DNA of 54,493 nt. Origin: CAYSLU01 sp964431965 (lineage in GTDB: Bacteria; Verrucomicrobiota; Kiritimatiellia; CAIKKV01; CAYSLU01). A program made the translations under genes and the position numbers. Location of the stretch: positions 1 to 54,493 of the forward strand of contig CAYSLU010000026.1 in the NCBI GenBank assembly GCA_964431965.1, written 5' to 3'. The notes under the pieces were generated by a model. It had not been told where the DNA came from. It ran no database searches and saw nothing but the letters and a program-made list of their open reading frames with translations. Below, piece after piece: positions 1-8,578 of this stretch (the first letter of the stretch is position 1; every line of letters starts with the position of its first letter).

Positions 1-65
1 GGCACTTGCCGAAAAGGCGCGGCGATCGATGTCTGGCCGCCGCGGCGGGTCGCCGGGAGACAGCG

Positions 66-602
66 ATGAATCGGACGATGGCCGTCGTACTGGGCGCGGT
101 TGCGGTGTGCGTGGGGGCCGGGCTATCGACTGCGGCTGCCGCGGGCGGAGCGGACGTCCGGCCGCACCGGCTCGGCGTGGGCGCGGTCTACTGGCGCGCG
201 ATCGACGACGTTGACGTCCACAACGTCGACCAGGACGGCGTGTCCTGGGTGGGGAGCTACCAGTACCGGCCCGGATGGGTCGGCGTCGAAGCGGCCGTCG
301 AGGCGTTCGGCGAAGGCTTCGGCGGCGCCTCCGACACGGTGCTCGCCCCGCAGGCGTACCTGATCGTCGGCAAGGGGCTCTACGCGGCGGCCGGGATCGG
401 AACGTACTACACGGACGGCGAGTTCTCCAACCGCCCCTTCTACGGCCTGCGCGCCGGCCTCGACGCCGAGATCCTGCCGTTCCTTCGCATCGACGTGAAC
501 GCGAACTACCGGTTTGACGACTGGGAGAACCTCAGCGACTCGTCCCGTGACATCGGCACCGACACCGTGACGCTCGGCGCCGCGCTGCGGCTGGCGTTCT
601 GA
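66..602 (+). CDS. Outer-membrane beta-barrel-like protein
   Basis: Encodes about 178 residues. The ATG at 66 is preceded by a GGGAGA box and opens directly into a signal peptide (positively charged start, then an Ala/Val-rich core ending near residue 27), so the longer in-frame ATG at 6 is not preferred. The mature part is rich in alternating Tyr/Gly/Asp stretches (VGSYQYRPGWVGVE, GLYAAAGIGTYYTDGEF, GAALRLAF) and ends in a Phe, which is typical of small eight-stranded outer-membrane barrels of the OmpW/porin-like type. It probably sits in the outer membrane; the ligand is unknown. It lies 73 nt upstream of shikimate kinase on the same strand. The family assignment comes from composition and terminal-Phe topology, not from a diagnostic motif. 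Confidence 0.7.
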   Translation: MNRTMAVVLGAVAVCVGAGLSTAAAAGGADVRPHRLGVGAVYWRAIDDVDVHNVDQDGVSWVGSYQYRPGWVGVEAAVEAFGEGFGGASDTVLAPQAYLIVGKGLYAAAGIGTYYTDGEFSNRPFYGLRAGLDAEILPFLRIDVNANYRFDDWENLSDSSRDIGTDTVTLGAALRLAF

Positions 603-675
603 CGTCGAACACGCGCCCCGGGACCGGCGGAAGGCCTCATCCCGCTCCGGGCGCCGGCGCCTGCGCGAGGGGAAC

Positions 676-1194
676 ATGACGAAGCGAAACATCGTGCTCG
701 TGGGGTTCATGGGGACCGGCAAGACCACGGCCGGCCGACAGCTCGCTCAGCGGCTGGGCCTGGAGTTCGTGGATATGGACAAGGTGATCGAGGAGCGCCA
801 GGGCCGGGTGATCGCGACGATCTTCGCCGAGCAGGGTGAGCCGCATTTTCGCGCCCTCGAGCGCGCGCTCGTCCGCGAGCTGGCGGCCCGCGACGGGCTC
901 GTCGTCGCCACCGGCGGCGGCGTCGTGCTCGACCCCGGCAACGTGACGGACTTCAGCCGATCGGGATTGGTCGTCTGCCTGCAGGCGTCGCCTGGGACCG
1001 TCATGAAGCGCGTGTCCGGCGAGACGCACCGCCCGCTGCTGGAGGGCGATGAGAAGGCCAGGCGGATCGTGAAACTTCTGTCCGACCGCCGCCTGCTCTA
1101 CGGTGCGATTCCGCACCAGATTGACACGGATGCGCTCACTCCGGACCAAGTTGTCGAGCGGATCATACGCCTGTACCAGGCGCCGCCTCCATGA
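676..1194 (+). CDS. aroK: Shikimate kinase
   Basis: Encodes 172 residues, the usual length for AroK/AroL. It phosphorylates shikimate at the 3-hydroxyl with ATP, the fifth step of the chorismate pathway, in the cytosol. The P-loop GFMGTGKTTAGRQLA is at residues 10-24, the shikimate-binding Asp is in FVDMD just after it, and the second binding motif TGGGVVL is near residues 77-83. The lid region with RPLLEG follows. A GAGGGG ribosome-binding site lies just upstream of the ATG. Its last 4 bases overlap the start of queG (ATGA), so the two are translationally coupled. Family assignment is firm; aroK versus aroL cannot be distinguished. Confidence 0.95.
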   Translation: MTKRNIVLVGFMGTGKTTAGRQLAQRLGLEFVDMDKVIEERQGRVIATIFAEQGEPHFRALERALVRELAARDGLVVATGGGVVLDPGNVTDFSRSGLVVCLQASPGTVMKRVSGETHRPLLEGDEKARRIVKLLSDRRLLYGAIPHQIDTDALTPDQVVERIIRLYQAPPP

Positions 1195-2186
1195 CGTTCG
1201 CCGCCCGCATGAGCGATGCCGCCGCCCGTCAGGGGTTCGTGGCGGCTGGCGTGGCTGAAGCGGGGCCATGCCGGATGCACGACCGGTTCCTGGACTGGAT
1301 CGGCGCGGGCCGGGCGGCTGGAATGGATTACCTGCGCCGCCATGCGGACCTCCGCGCCGACCCGCGGGCCCTCGCGCCCTGGGCGCGCTCCGTGGTTGTG
1401 GTCGCGGCCCGCTACCCGGCCGCGGCCGCGCCGGGCGATGGGATTTCCGCCTATGCCGTCAGCCGCGACTACCACGACATCATCCGCGCCGGACTGCGCG
1501 GGCTGGAGGAGTGGCTTCGGGCCGAATGCGGGGTGCGCCAGTGCCGTGCCTGCGTCGACTCCGCGCCGCTTGCGGAGCGCGAGTGGGCGGCGCGAGCCGG
1601 GGTGGGGTGGATCGGCCGGCAGGGGCAGGTCGTTCATCCGCGATTCGGCGCCTGCCTGCTGCTGGGCTCCCTGCTTGTGGACGCGGCGCTCGAGCCGTCG
1701 GCCCCGATGCCGAGACGCTGCGGCACCTGCCGGCGGTGCGTGGCCGCATGCCCGACCGGTGCCATCGGGCCGGACGGAACCGTTGACGCGAGGCGATGCG
1801 TGTCGTACCTGACGATCGAGCACAAGGGGAGCATTCCGGCCGGGCTGCGCGCGGGCGTGGGGGGCGCGGTCTTCGGCTGCGACCGCTGTACGGCGGCGTG
1901 CCCGTGGAACCGGTTCGGCGCCGGCGCCGTGCATCCGGACCTCCGGGCGCGGCCCGCGCCGTCCGCGGCGGAGATCCTGGAGATGACGCGCCAGGAGTTT
2001 GACGCCCGGTTCCGCGGCACGGCGGTTCACCGGACCGGCGTGGAGCGCCTGCGGCGAAACGCGGCCGTGGCTCTCGGCAATCGGGGCGACCGCGCGGCGA
2101 TCGCGATCCTGGAGCGAGCCGCCCGGGACGAGTCGCCGCTGGTGGCCGAGCACGCCGCATGGGCTCTGCGACGAAAGGCCGAGTAG
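1191..2186 (+). CDS. queG: Epoxyqueuosine reductase QueG
   Basis: Encodes 331 residues. QueG reduces epoxyqueuosine to queuosine in the wobble position of GUN tRNAs using cobalamin and two [4Fe-4S] clusters. The sequence has the family block CVDSAPLAEREWAARAG, then a cluster motif with Cys177, Cys180, Cys183 and Cys187 (CGTCRRCVAACPTGAI), a further Cys in CVSYLTIEHKG and a second set in CDRCTAACPWN. The C-terminus has HEAT-like helices (AAVALGNRGDRAAI and following), as in known QueG proteins. The ATG at 1191 overlaps the aroK stop; an alternative in-frame ATG at 1209 is also acceptable. No other queuosine gene is in the window. Confidence 0.95.
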   Translation: MTFAARMSDAAARQGFVAAGVAEAGPCRMHDRFLDWIGAGRAAGMDYLRRHADLRADPRALAPWARSVVVVAARYPAAAAPGDGISAYAVSRDYHDIIRAGLRGLEEWLRAECGVRQCRACVDSAPLAEREWAARAGVGWIGRQGQVVHPRFGACLLLGSLLVDAALEPSAPMPRRCGTCRRCVAACPTGAIGPDGTVDARRCVSYLTIEHKGSIPAGLRAGVGGAVFGCDRCTAACPWNRFGAGAVHPDLRARPAPSAAEILEMTRQEFDARFRGTAVHRTGVERLRRNAAVALGNRGDRAAIAILERAARDESPLVAEHAAWALRRKAE

Positions 2187-2274
2187 GCTGCGGCGGGCTT
2201 CGTTCTCCGCGCCCCACCCACCCGCCTTCCGATCCCGCATCCCATGGTCTTTCCCTCTGGCATCGTTTCGCCCG

Positions 2275-2351
2275 GTCGGGACGGAGCCCGACCCTCCAGG
2301 ACGGCAGAACGGCGGTCTTCAACCCATGGAGGGACGACCTCCGTGTCGTCC
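2275..2351. repeat. Family C: inverted pair of stem-loops with complementary loops
   Basis: Two hairpins lie about 40 nt apart. The first has stem GTCGGG/CCCGAC (2275-2280 with 2287-2292) and loop ACGGAG. The second has stem GGACGAC/GTCGTCC (2332-2338 with 2345-2351) and loop CTCCGT. The loops are exact reverse complements, and the flanking CCCTCCA / TGGAGGG also match as inverted copies, so the two hairpins are head-to-head copies of one unit. The element lies between queG and the RNase HIII promoter. Only one full copy was seen in this window. Confidence 0.65.
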
Positions 2352-2397
2352 GCGAGCGAACCCGAGCCAAGGGAAAGCCCATGCTCGCATCCTGGGC

Positions 2398-2426
2398 TTG
2401 GACAGCGCTGGGCTTGTTGATATATT
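2398..2426 (+). promoter_or_regulatory. Sigma70-type promoter of the RNase HIII gene
   Basis: TTGGAC at 2398-2403, a 17-nt spacer, then TATATT at 2421-2426. The expected start point (about 2433) is only about 8 nt before the ATG at 2441, and no Shine-Dalgarno sequence fits in between. This points to a leaderless or very short-leader mRNA and argues against the longer upstream in-frame starts, which would overlap the promoter. Confidence 0.6.
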
Positions 2427-2440
2427 CGCACATTAACTCG

Positions 2441-3445
2441 ATGCCGAATTCCTTCACATACGAGCTGACCTCGGAGCAGCAGCGGGTCCTGATCGACCTG
2501 ATCCGCGGCGGGAACTACCGGCCGCTGACGATGGAGCACACCATCATCGCCGCGGCCACGGAGTCCTGCACCATCGCGCTTTACAAGAGCGGCAAGTGCC
2601 TGGTCCAGGGGAAGGGCGCCGAGGAGTTCGTCCAGTTCGCCCTCGAGCCGATCGTGATGCAGGCCGTGAAAGTCGGCTACGAGGACGTGCTCGACCCGGA
2701 TGCCTCCCGGCCGCACATGGGGGTGGATGAGAGCGGCAAAGGCGACTTCTGGGGCCCGCTCGTCGTGGCCAGCGCCTACGTCGACGAGAGCCTGGTTGGC
2801 CCGATGCGCGAGATGAACGTGCGGGACAGCAAGCGGATTACGAGCGACAAGGTGGCGATCCAGATGGCCACGCAGATCCGCCACCTGCTGGGCAACCGGT
2901 ATGCGGTCGTGACCATCGGCCCCGGCGCCTACAACCGGCTGTACGCGAAGATGCGGAGCGTCAACCGGATGCTCGGCTGGGCGCACGCCCGGGCGATCGA
3001 GGACCTGCTCGGCAAGGTGCCCGGCTGCCCGCGCGCGATCTCCGACCAGTTTGGAAGCAAGGAGACCGTGAAGCGCGCGCTCATGAGCCGCGGCCGGGAC
3101 ATCGAGCTTGTTCAGCGGCATCGCGCAGAGTCGGATCTCGCCGTCGCGGCGGCCTCCGTGCTCGCGCGAGCCGGATTCCTTCAGGCCCTGCACCGGATGG
3201 GCGAGCAGTACGGGCAGTCGTTCCCGAAGGGCGCTTCTCCGGCGGTGCAGGCGGCGGCGGTCGCGCTCGTGCAGGCGAAGGGTGAGAAGGTTCTCCTCGA
3301 AACCGCCAAGTGTCATTTTCGGACGACGGATTCCGTGCTGCAGACGCTCGGCAAGAGCCGGGAGGCGCTGGGCCCCGAGGGCTCGGCGGTCTCGAAGCCG
3401 TACGTGGGCGGCTTCCGGCGGCGCTCCGCGGATTCGGAACAGTAG
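2441..3445 (+). CDS. rnhC: Ribonuclease HIII
   Basis: Encodes 334 residues. RNase HIII cleaves the RNA strand of RNA/DNA hybrids (R-loops, primers) in the cytosol. The N-terminal about 85 residues match the TATA-binding-protein-like hybrid-binding domain that marks type HIII. The catalytic domain starts at MGVDESGKGDFWGPLV, with acidic residues Asp96 and Glu97 and the family GKGD; further acidic residues are in ISDQFG and AESDLAVAAASVLAR. The open frame extends upstream to 2159, but the promoter at 2398-2426 and the usual family length favour the ATG at 2441. The SNF2 ATPase begins 3 nt after its stop, so the pair is probably co-transcribed. Confidence 0.92.
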   Translation: MPNSFTYELTSEQQRVLIDLIRGGNYRPLTMEHTIIAAATESCTIALYKSGKCLVQGKGAEEFVQFALEPIVMQAVKVGYEDVLDPDASRPHMGVDESGKGDFWGPLVVASAYVDESLVGPMREMNVRDSKRITSDKVAIQMATQIRHLLGNRYAVVTIGPGAYNRLYAKMRSVNRMLGWAHARAIEDLLGKVPGCPRAISDQFGSKETVKRALMSRGRDIELVQRHRAESDLAVAAASVLARAGFLQALHRMGEQYGQSFPKGASPAVQAAAVALVQAKGEKVLLETAKCHFRTTDSVLQTLGKSREALGPEGSAVSKPYVGGFRRRSADSEQ

Positions 3446-3448
3446 ACC

Positions 3449-6400
3449 ATGCTGCCGATCACGCGACAGACGCTCATCAACTGGGCGGGCCCCTCGGTCT
3501 TCCGGGACGGGCAGACGCTGTGCGAGAAGGGGTACGTCGTCGAATCCGCCTTCGAGCCCCCCTACATTCGCGGGTCCGTGCTCTGGGGCAACCGGCCGCT
3601 CAAGACGGGGCTGCGGATCATGCCCGACGGGACGGCCGAGAACCTCTGCCCGTGCCGCGACTCCACGGAGCGCGGAATCATCTGCGCCCACGCGATCGCG
3701 CTGGGGCTGGACCTCGTGCGCCGGGCGACCGATCCGCTGCGCGACGCGAAGCGGCTCGAGGAGATGCGCCGCGCGGCCCGGCTCAACCGGGTGGATGAGT
3801 CGCAGTACCTCCGGCGGGTGGAGCCGGCGGCGCCCGGCGCCGTGGCGGCCTCGCTTCGCATCGCGCTCGGCGCGCACTGGGTCGAGGGCATCCGCCGGGA
3901 CCAGATTCCGCTCGTCGCCGAGGTCTTCGCCAACGGCACGCGCGCGCTGCTCGACCAGGTTCCGGCATCGACCCCGCTGGCGTTCTCGAAGAAGGAAGAG
4001 GCCGTGCTCTTCGTGCTGGAGGACATCACCGGCGGCCCGGCGGCGGGGCGGCTGACCGTGAGCCGGACGGACTTCCTGAACGTGCTCCAGCTGCTGGACG
4101 GGGCGGCGATCCACGCCGAGCTGACCGGCGACGCGATGCCGGTCACCGCCACCCCGCTGCCGTCCCACATCCGGATGGACCTCGACCGGGAGAACGGCGA
4201 GCTGATCCTATTCGTTCATACCGAGCTGCCGTTCCTGAAGCCCGGCGAGTTCCCCGTTTACATCGTGGCCGGCCGCTCCGGCTGGGTCTACGGAGCCAGC
4301 CATTTCTGGCGGCTGGAGAACGTGCTGCCGGAGCCGCTGATGCCGCTGTACGACGAGCCGATCGCGGTGAAGCGCCCGGCCGTGCCGCACTTCCTGCAGG
4401 CCGAGCTGCCGACGCTGGCGAAGTATGCGCGCATCGAGACGGACATCTCGTCCGACCTGTTCGCCGTGGAGCCCGCCTCGCCGCGGATCCGGCTCGTCGT
4501 GAAGGGCAGCCCCGCCTCGCTTTCCGCCGTGCTGCAGGCGGAGTATGGCGAGACGGTCCTCGTGGCGGGCCGGAAGAGTGCGTCGGCGAACTTCTCGATC
4601 CCGGATCCGAAGGACATCTTCCGCTACATGGTCCGCAACCCCGACGCCGAGCGCTACGCCCTCGGCGTGCTGGCTCGCTTCGGGTTCACGGGCGAGGCCG
4701 GGGACGCGCTCTCGCAGATCGTGGGCCTGCGCGAGGTGCTGAACTTCCTGGGCAGCCACATGCCGGCCCTGCGCCGGATGGGCTGGAAGGTGCAGCTCGA
4801 AGGGCGCATCGCGCCCTACGTCGACCAGATCGCCTTCGTCACCCCCGTCGTCGATGTGCGCGACGAGCCGGACCGCGGCAGCTTCGAGATCGGGTTCCGG
4901 TACGAGAGCGCGCCGGGTGCCGAGGTGTCGGCCGCCGAGGTCCAGCGCGCGCTGCGCAAGGGCGACAGCTTCATCGAGCAGGGCGACCGCGTGCTGCTCC
5001 TCGACGGGGACGCGATCCAGTCGCTGATGAACGTGTTCCGCGACTGCGACAGCCGCGAGGGCTCACGGCCCGGGTCGTTCCGGCTGTCGGACGTCTACGC
5101 GCCGTTCGTGAAGTCCTCGCTCGACGCGCTCGACGGCGTCGATGTGGAGGCCACCCCGACCTGGCTCGACAAGGCGCGGAGCTTCAGCCGCGCGTCGACC
5201 GTCGTGGAGGTGCCCCTGCGGCCCGAGCTGGACGGCGTGCTGCGGCACTACCAGAAAGAGGGGCTGAACTGGCTCCGGTTCCTCGAGTCGAGCGGCTTCT
5301 GCGGAATCCTGGCGGACGAGATGGGCCTCGGCAAGACGGTGCAGACGCTCGCGTGGCTCGACCTGGAGCGGTGCCACCCGACCGCGCGCGGCCGCCCCGC
5401 GCTGATCGTGTGCCCCACCAGCCTCGTGGAGAACTGGATGGACGAGATCCGGCGGTTCGTGCCGCACCGGAAGGCGATCGCCCTCACCGGGCCGGACCGC
5501 CACAAGCGCTGGGACGAGCTGCCGACGGCGGACGTCGTGATCACATCCTACGCGCTCATGCGGCGCGACGTGGAGCAGTACCTGCGGCACGAGTTCGCCG
5601 CGCTCGTGCTCGACGAGGCGCAGCACATCAAGAACCGCTCGACCCAGAACGCGATTACGGCCAAGAGCCTGAAGGCCTTCTCGCGCGTCGTGCTCACCGG
5701 CACGCCGATCGAGAACGGCGTGTCCGACCTGTGGTCGATCATGGACTTCCTGATGCCCGGGTATCTCGGGTCGCATCCGTCGTTCCACAGCAACTACGAG
5801 CTGCCGATCGCGCAGGGCGACTTTGATGGCGAGGCGGCCCAGGCGAAGCTCCGGCGCAAGCTGCACCCGTTCCTGCTGCGGCGCATGAAGAACGAGGTGG
5901 CCAAGGATCTGCCCGAGAAGATCCAGCGGGTCATGTCGTGCTCGCTTACGCCGGACCAGGCGGAGGTGTATCAGAACTACCTGGAGTCCTCGCGCCGCCG
6001 CCTGACCGACCTGGTCGCCCGCGTCGGGTTCGACCGCTCGCGCATGGAGGTGCTGAAGACCCTCCTGCGGCTCCGCCAGATCTGCTGCCACCTCGACTTG
6101 CTCAAGCTGCCCGAGCTCACGGCGGGGAAAGCGCCGTCCGCCAAGATGGACCTATTCTTCGAGCTGCTCGACGAGGCGCTGGACGGCGGGCATCGGGTGC
6201 TCGTGTTCAGCCAGTTCGTGTCGATGCTGACGATCCTGCGCCGCGAGCTGGACCGCCGGCAGATCGGCTACTGCTACCTGGACGGCTCGACGCCCGAGCG
6301 CCAGCAGATCGTCCGCGAGTTCAACACGAACCGCAGCATTCCGCTCTTCCTGATCAGCCTGAAGGCCGGCGGCACGGGGCTCAACCTGACCGGCGCCGAC

Positions 6401-6643
6401 ACGGTGATCCACTTCGACCCGTGGTGGAACCCGGCGGTCGAGGACCAGGCCACGGACCGGGCGCACCGCATCGGGCAGAAGCGCGTGGTCTACAGCATGA
6501 AGCTCATCACCCGCGGAACGGTCGAGGAGAAGGTCCTGGCTATGCAGCGGCAGAAGCAAAGCATCATCGACGCGACGGTGGTGAGCGACCGCGATGTGGC
6601 CAAGAGCCTGACGTGGGAAGACATCCGCGACATCCTGGCGTAA
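3449..6643 (+). CDS. SWIM-domain SNF2-family DNA-dependent ATPase
   Basis: Encodes 1064 residues. SNF2 ATPases translocate on double-stranded DNA and remodel protein-DNA or nucleic-acid complexes. A SWIM zinc finger is at Cys67-x-Cys69...Cys79-x-His81. A long middle region (about 100-590) has no motif I recognise. The SNF2_N core begins near residue 600: motif I ADEMGLGKTVQT near 620-632, motif II DEAQHIKN near 720, motif III LTGTPIEN, then the helicase C lobe with YLDGSTPERQ, LKAGGTGLNLTGADTVIHFD and motif VI DRAHRIGQKR near 1000. It is close to family size and intact. It lies 3 nt behind rnhC, suggesting a joint role on RNA/DNA hybrids or stalled transcription (inference). Confidence 0.93.
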   Translation: MLPITRQTLINWAGPSVFRDGQTLCEKGYVVESAFEPPYIRGSVLWGNRPLKTGLRIMPDGTAENLCPCRDSTERGIICAHAIALGLDLVRRATDPLRDAKRLEEMRRAARLNRVDESQYLRRVEPAAPGAVAASLRIALGAHWVEGIRRDQIPLVAEVFANGTRALLDQVPASTPLAFSKKEEAVLFVLEDITGGPAAGRLTVSRTDFLNVLQLLDGAAIHAELTGDAMPVTATPLPSHIRMDLDRENGELILFVHTELPFLKPGEFPVYIVAGRSGWVYGASHFWRLENVLPEPLMPLYDEPIAVKRPAVPHFLQAELPTLAKYARIETDISSDLFAVEPASPRIRLVVKGSPASLSAVLQAEYGETVLVAGRKSASANFSIPDPKDIFRYMVRNPDAERYALGVLARFGFTGEAGDALSQIVGLREVLNFLGSHMPALRRMGWKVQLEGRIAPYVDQIAFVTPVVDVRDEPDRGSFEIGFRYESAPGAEVSAAEVQRALRKGDSFIEQGDRVLLLDGDAIQSLMNVFRDCDSREGSRPGSFRLSDVYAPFVKSSLDALDGVDVEATPTWLDKARSFSRASTVVEVPLRPELDGVLRHYQKEGLNWLRFLESSGFCGILADEMGLGKTVQTLAWLDLERCHPTARGRPALIVCPTSLVENWMDEIRRFVPHRKAIALTGPDRHKRWDELPTADVVITSYALMRRDVEQYLRHEFAALVLDEAQHIKNRSTQNAITAKSLKAFSRVVLTGTPIENGVSDLWSIMDFLMPGYLGSHPSFHSNYELPIAQGDFDGEAAQAKLRRKLHPFLLRRMKNEVAKDLPEKIQRVMSCSLTPDQAEVYQNYLESSRRRLTDLVARVGFDRSRMEVLKTLLRLRQICCHLDLLKLPELTAGKAPSAKMDLFFELLDEALDGGHRVLVFSQFVSMLTILRRELDRRQIGYCYLDGSTPERQQIVREFNTNRSIPLFLISLKAGGTGLNLTGADTVIHFDPWWNPAVEDQATDRAHRIGQKRVVYSMKLITRGTVEEKVLAMQRQKQSIIDATVVSDRDVAKSLTWEDIRDILA

Positions 6644-6849
6644 GCGCGTCTCGGTCCCTCGTGCGCCCGTTTCCCCTCCCCGCATTCGTCACGTTTGGGG
6701 CCATGCGGTCGGCGCTGAAGGTTCGCCCCGCTCCGTCGCGGACTCGGAACGGTGGGCAGGGGTGCGTCAGCCCGCTGGACGTTGAGCGTTGGACGCTCTT
6801 GTCCTCATTCCGTCCTTCGACACTCCGCGGTTCCTTGTTCTGCTTCCGC

Positions 6850-6878
6850 TTGTCTCGCGGCGCATCGGTCGCCATACT
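6850..6878 (+). promoter_or_regulatory. Candidate promoter of the first sulfatase
   Basis: TTGTCT at 6850-6855, a 17-nt spacer and CATACT at 6873-6878. The predicted start lies about 6 nt before the ATG at 6891, and no ribosome-binding site is visible, so this is another very short leader. A small hairpin (GAGCGT TGG ACGCTC, 6784-6798) lies upstream. Confidence 0.4.
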
Positions 6879-6890
6879 CCTGCCGATACC

Positions 6891-8336
6891 ATGAGTAAGC
6901 CAGCGGATCCGAGGCGGCCCAACATCCTGGTCATCGTCTCCGACGATCAGGGGCCGTGGGCTATGCGGTGCGCGGGCACGCCCGAGCTGATCACGCCGAC
7001 GCTCGATCGGATGGCGGCCGACGGGATGCGCTTCGAGAACTGCTTCTGCGCATCCCCGGTCTGTTCGCCGGCTCGCGCCTCGCTGATGACCGGCCGGATG
7101 CCTTCGGCGCACGGCGTGCACGACTGGCTCAAGTCCGGGAACATCCACGTGGAGGATGGGGTGACGTGGTCGGGCCGCGATCGCCCGATCGAGTACCTGG
7201 CCGGGATCACGGCGTTCACCGACGTGCTCGCGGCTTCCGGCTATGTCTGCGGCATGTCCGGCAAGTGGCACCTTGGGGCCAGCGCAACGCCGCAGAAGAG
7301 CTACTCGTACTGGTGCGCGCACTCGCTGGGCGGCGACAGCTACACGCGCTACTTCGTGTTCGACAACGAGCCGCAGATGACCCTTCAGACGCAGTACGTC
7401 ACGGACTTCTTCACGGACCGGGCGCTGGCGTTTCTGGACTGGCATGCCCGCGGCGAGGAGCCGTTCTGCCTGAGCGTGAACTACACGGCGCCGCACGCGC
7501 CCTGGCGGCAGGAGGAGCAGCCGCCCGACATCTGGCGGCTGTACGACGGATGCGAGTTCGAGTCCGTTCCGCGGAGGCCGCCGCACCCGTGGGGCGGCTG
7601 GAATCCGACGCCCGACGCGCGGCGGACGACCCTCCAGGGGTACGCCACGACCATCACGGCCATGGACGCCGCCATCGGCCGCCTGCTCGGCCGGCTCGAT
7701 GCGCTCGGCGTGGCGGACCGCACGATCGTGCTCTTCGTGGGCGACAACGGGTACAGCCTCGGGCACCACGGGATCATGGGGAAAGGCAACGGCACCTACC
7801 CGCTGAACATGTTCGAGGAGTCCGTGCGCGTGCCGTTCATCGCCCGGTGGCCGGGCCACATCCCCGCCGGCTCGGTGCGCCGGGAGCTGGTGAGCCACTA
7901 TGATTTCATGCCGACTCTGTTCGACTGCGTCGGGATCCGGCATCCCGTGACGGACGGGCTGCCGGGGCGGAGCTTCGCCGGGCTCCTGCGCGGCGGATCC
8001 GGCGGGCAGGAGGCCGTGGTGGTGTGCGACGAGTATGGGCCGGTCCGCATGATCCGCGAGCGGGAGTGGAAGTATGTGCACCGGTTCCCGGACGGGCCCT
8101 GCGAACTGTACTACCTGCCCGAAGATCCGGGCGAGGACCGCAACCTGGCGGGGAATCCGGATCACGCGGCGACGGAAGCGCGGCTGCGCGACCAGCTTCA
8201 CGAGTGGTTCCGGAAATACTCGGACCCCGCGCTCGACGGCGCCGGCCTGCCGGTGACCGGGATGGGTCAGATTGGGCGGATGGGGGCGGCAGGCGGGGAG
8301 CCCGCATTTGCACCTAGACCAGAGGGACGGAGCTGA
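6891..8336 (+). CDS. Type I sulfatase (Cys-type formylglycine)
   Basis: Encodes 481 residues of the alkaline-phosphatase-fold sulfatases, which hydrolyse sulfate esters, commonly on polysaccharides. The metal-binding SDDQG is at residues 17-21 and the maturation signature Cys58-Ser-Pro-Ala-Arg62 is intact, followed by LMTG. GKWHLG, the GDNG metal site near residue 285 and a C-terminal ELYYLPEDPGEDRNLAGNP block are also present. There is no signal peptide from the ATG at 6891; the open frame extends to 6789, but that part overlaps the likely promoter. The mature enzyme needs a formylglycine-generating system, which is not in the window. The specific sulfated substrate cannot be named. Confidence 0.93.
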   Translation: MSKPADPRRPNILVIVSDDQGPWAMRCAGTPELITPTLDRMAADGMRFENCFCASPVCSPARASLMTGRMPSAHGVHDWLKSGNIHVEDGVTWSGRDRPIEYLAGITAFTDVLAASGYVCGMSGKWHLGASATPQKSYSYWCAHSLGGDSYTRYFVFDNEPQMTLQTQYVTDFFTDRALAFLDWHARGEEPFCLSVNYTAPHAPWRQEEQPPDIWRLYDGCEFESVPRRPPHPWGGWNPTPDARRTTLQGYATTITAMDAAIGRLLGRLDALGVADRTIVLFVGDNGYSLGHHGIMGKGNGTYPLNMFEESVRVPFIARWPGHIPAGSVRRELVSHYDFMPTLFDCVGIRHPVTDGLPGRSFAGLLRGGSGGQEAVVVCDEYGPVRMIREREWKYVHRFPDGPCELYYLPEDPGEDRNLAGNPDHAATEARLRDQLHEWFRKYSDPALDGAGLPVTGMGQIGRMGAAGGEPAFAPRPEGRS

Positions 8337-8346
8337 GGGGCGATCC

Positions 8347-8455
8347 AACCCACCCCGCCCTTCGGGCACCCCTCCCGAGAGGGGATCGGATCGGAGCGGT
8401 GGGCCGTCGCGGCGATCCCCTCCTCCGGAGGGGTGGCCGAAGGCCGGGGTGGGTT
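8347..8455. repeat. Family A palindromic repeat, copy 1
   Basis: A long imperfect inverted repeat with arms of about 45 nt. The left arm begins AACCCACCCCGCCCTTCGGG and holds CACCCCTCC...GAGGGGATC; the right arm is its near-complement and ends CGGGGTGGGTT. It lies between the sulfatase and the hydrolase. It has no T-tract, so it is not a classical terminator. The same core occurs at 10216, 11795, 14120 and 48213. Confidence 0.85.
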
Positions 8456-8578
8456 CCGGGGCTGGAGAGAGCAGGGGCGTGTCCCGTACATGAGAGACTC
8501 CATCCTCCCGTACAGACCGTGTCTCAAAGAGCGCGCCCGTGAACGGCGTCAGCACATGACCTTGGCGGAGTTGTGAGC

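Noticed and set aside
2027..4168. A 713-codon minus-strand frame across queG, rnhC and the SNF2 gene
   Set aside because: Shadow frame; the three opposite-strand genes have diagnostic motifs.
8347..8455. A rho-independent terminator after the sulfatase
   Set aside because: The hairpin is far longer than a terminator, has no T-tract and recurs as a dispersed repeat.
6564..8555. A 663-codon minus-strand frame over the first sulfatase
   Set aside because: Shadow frame; it runs through a family A repeat and has no domain signal.
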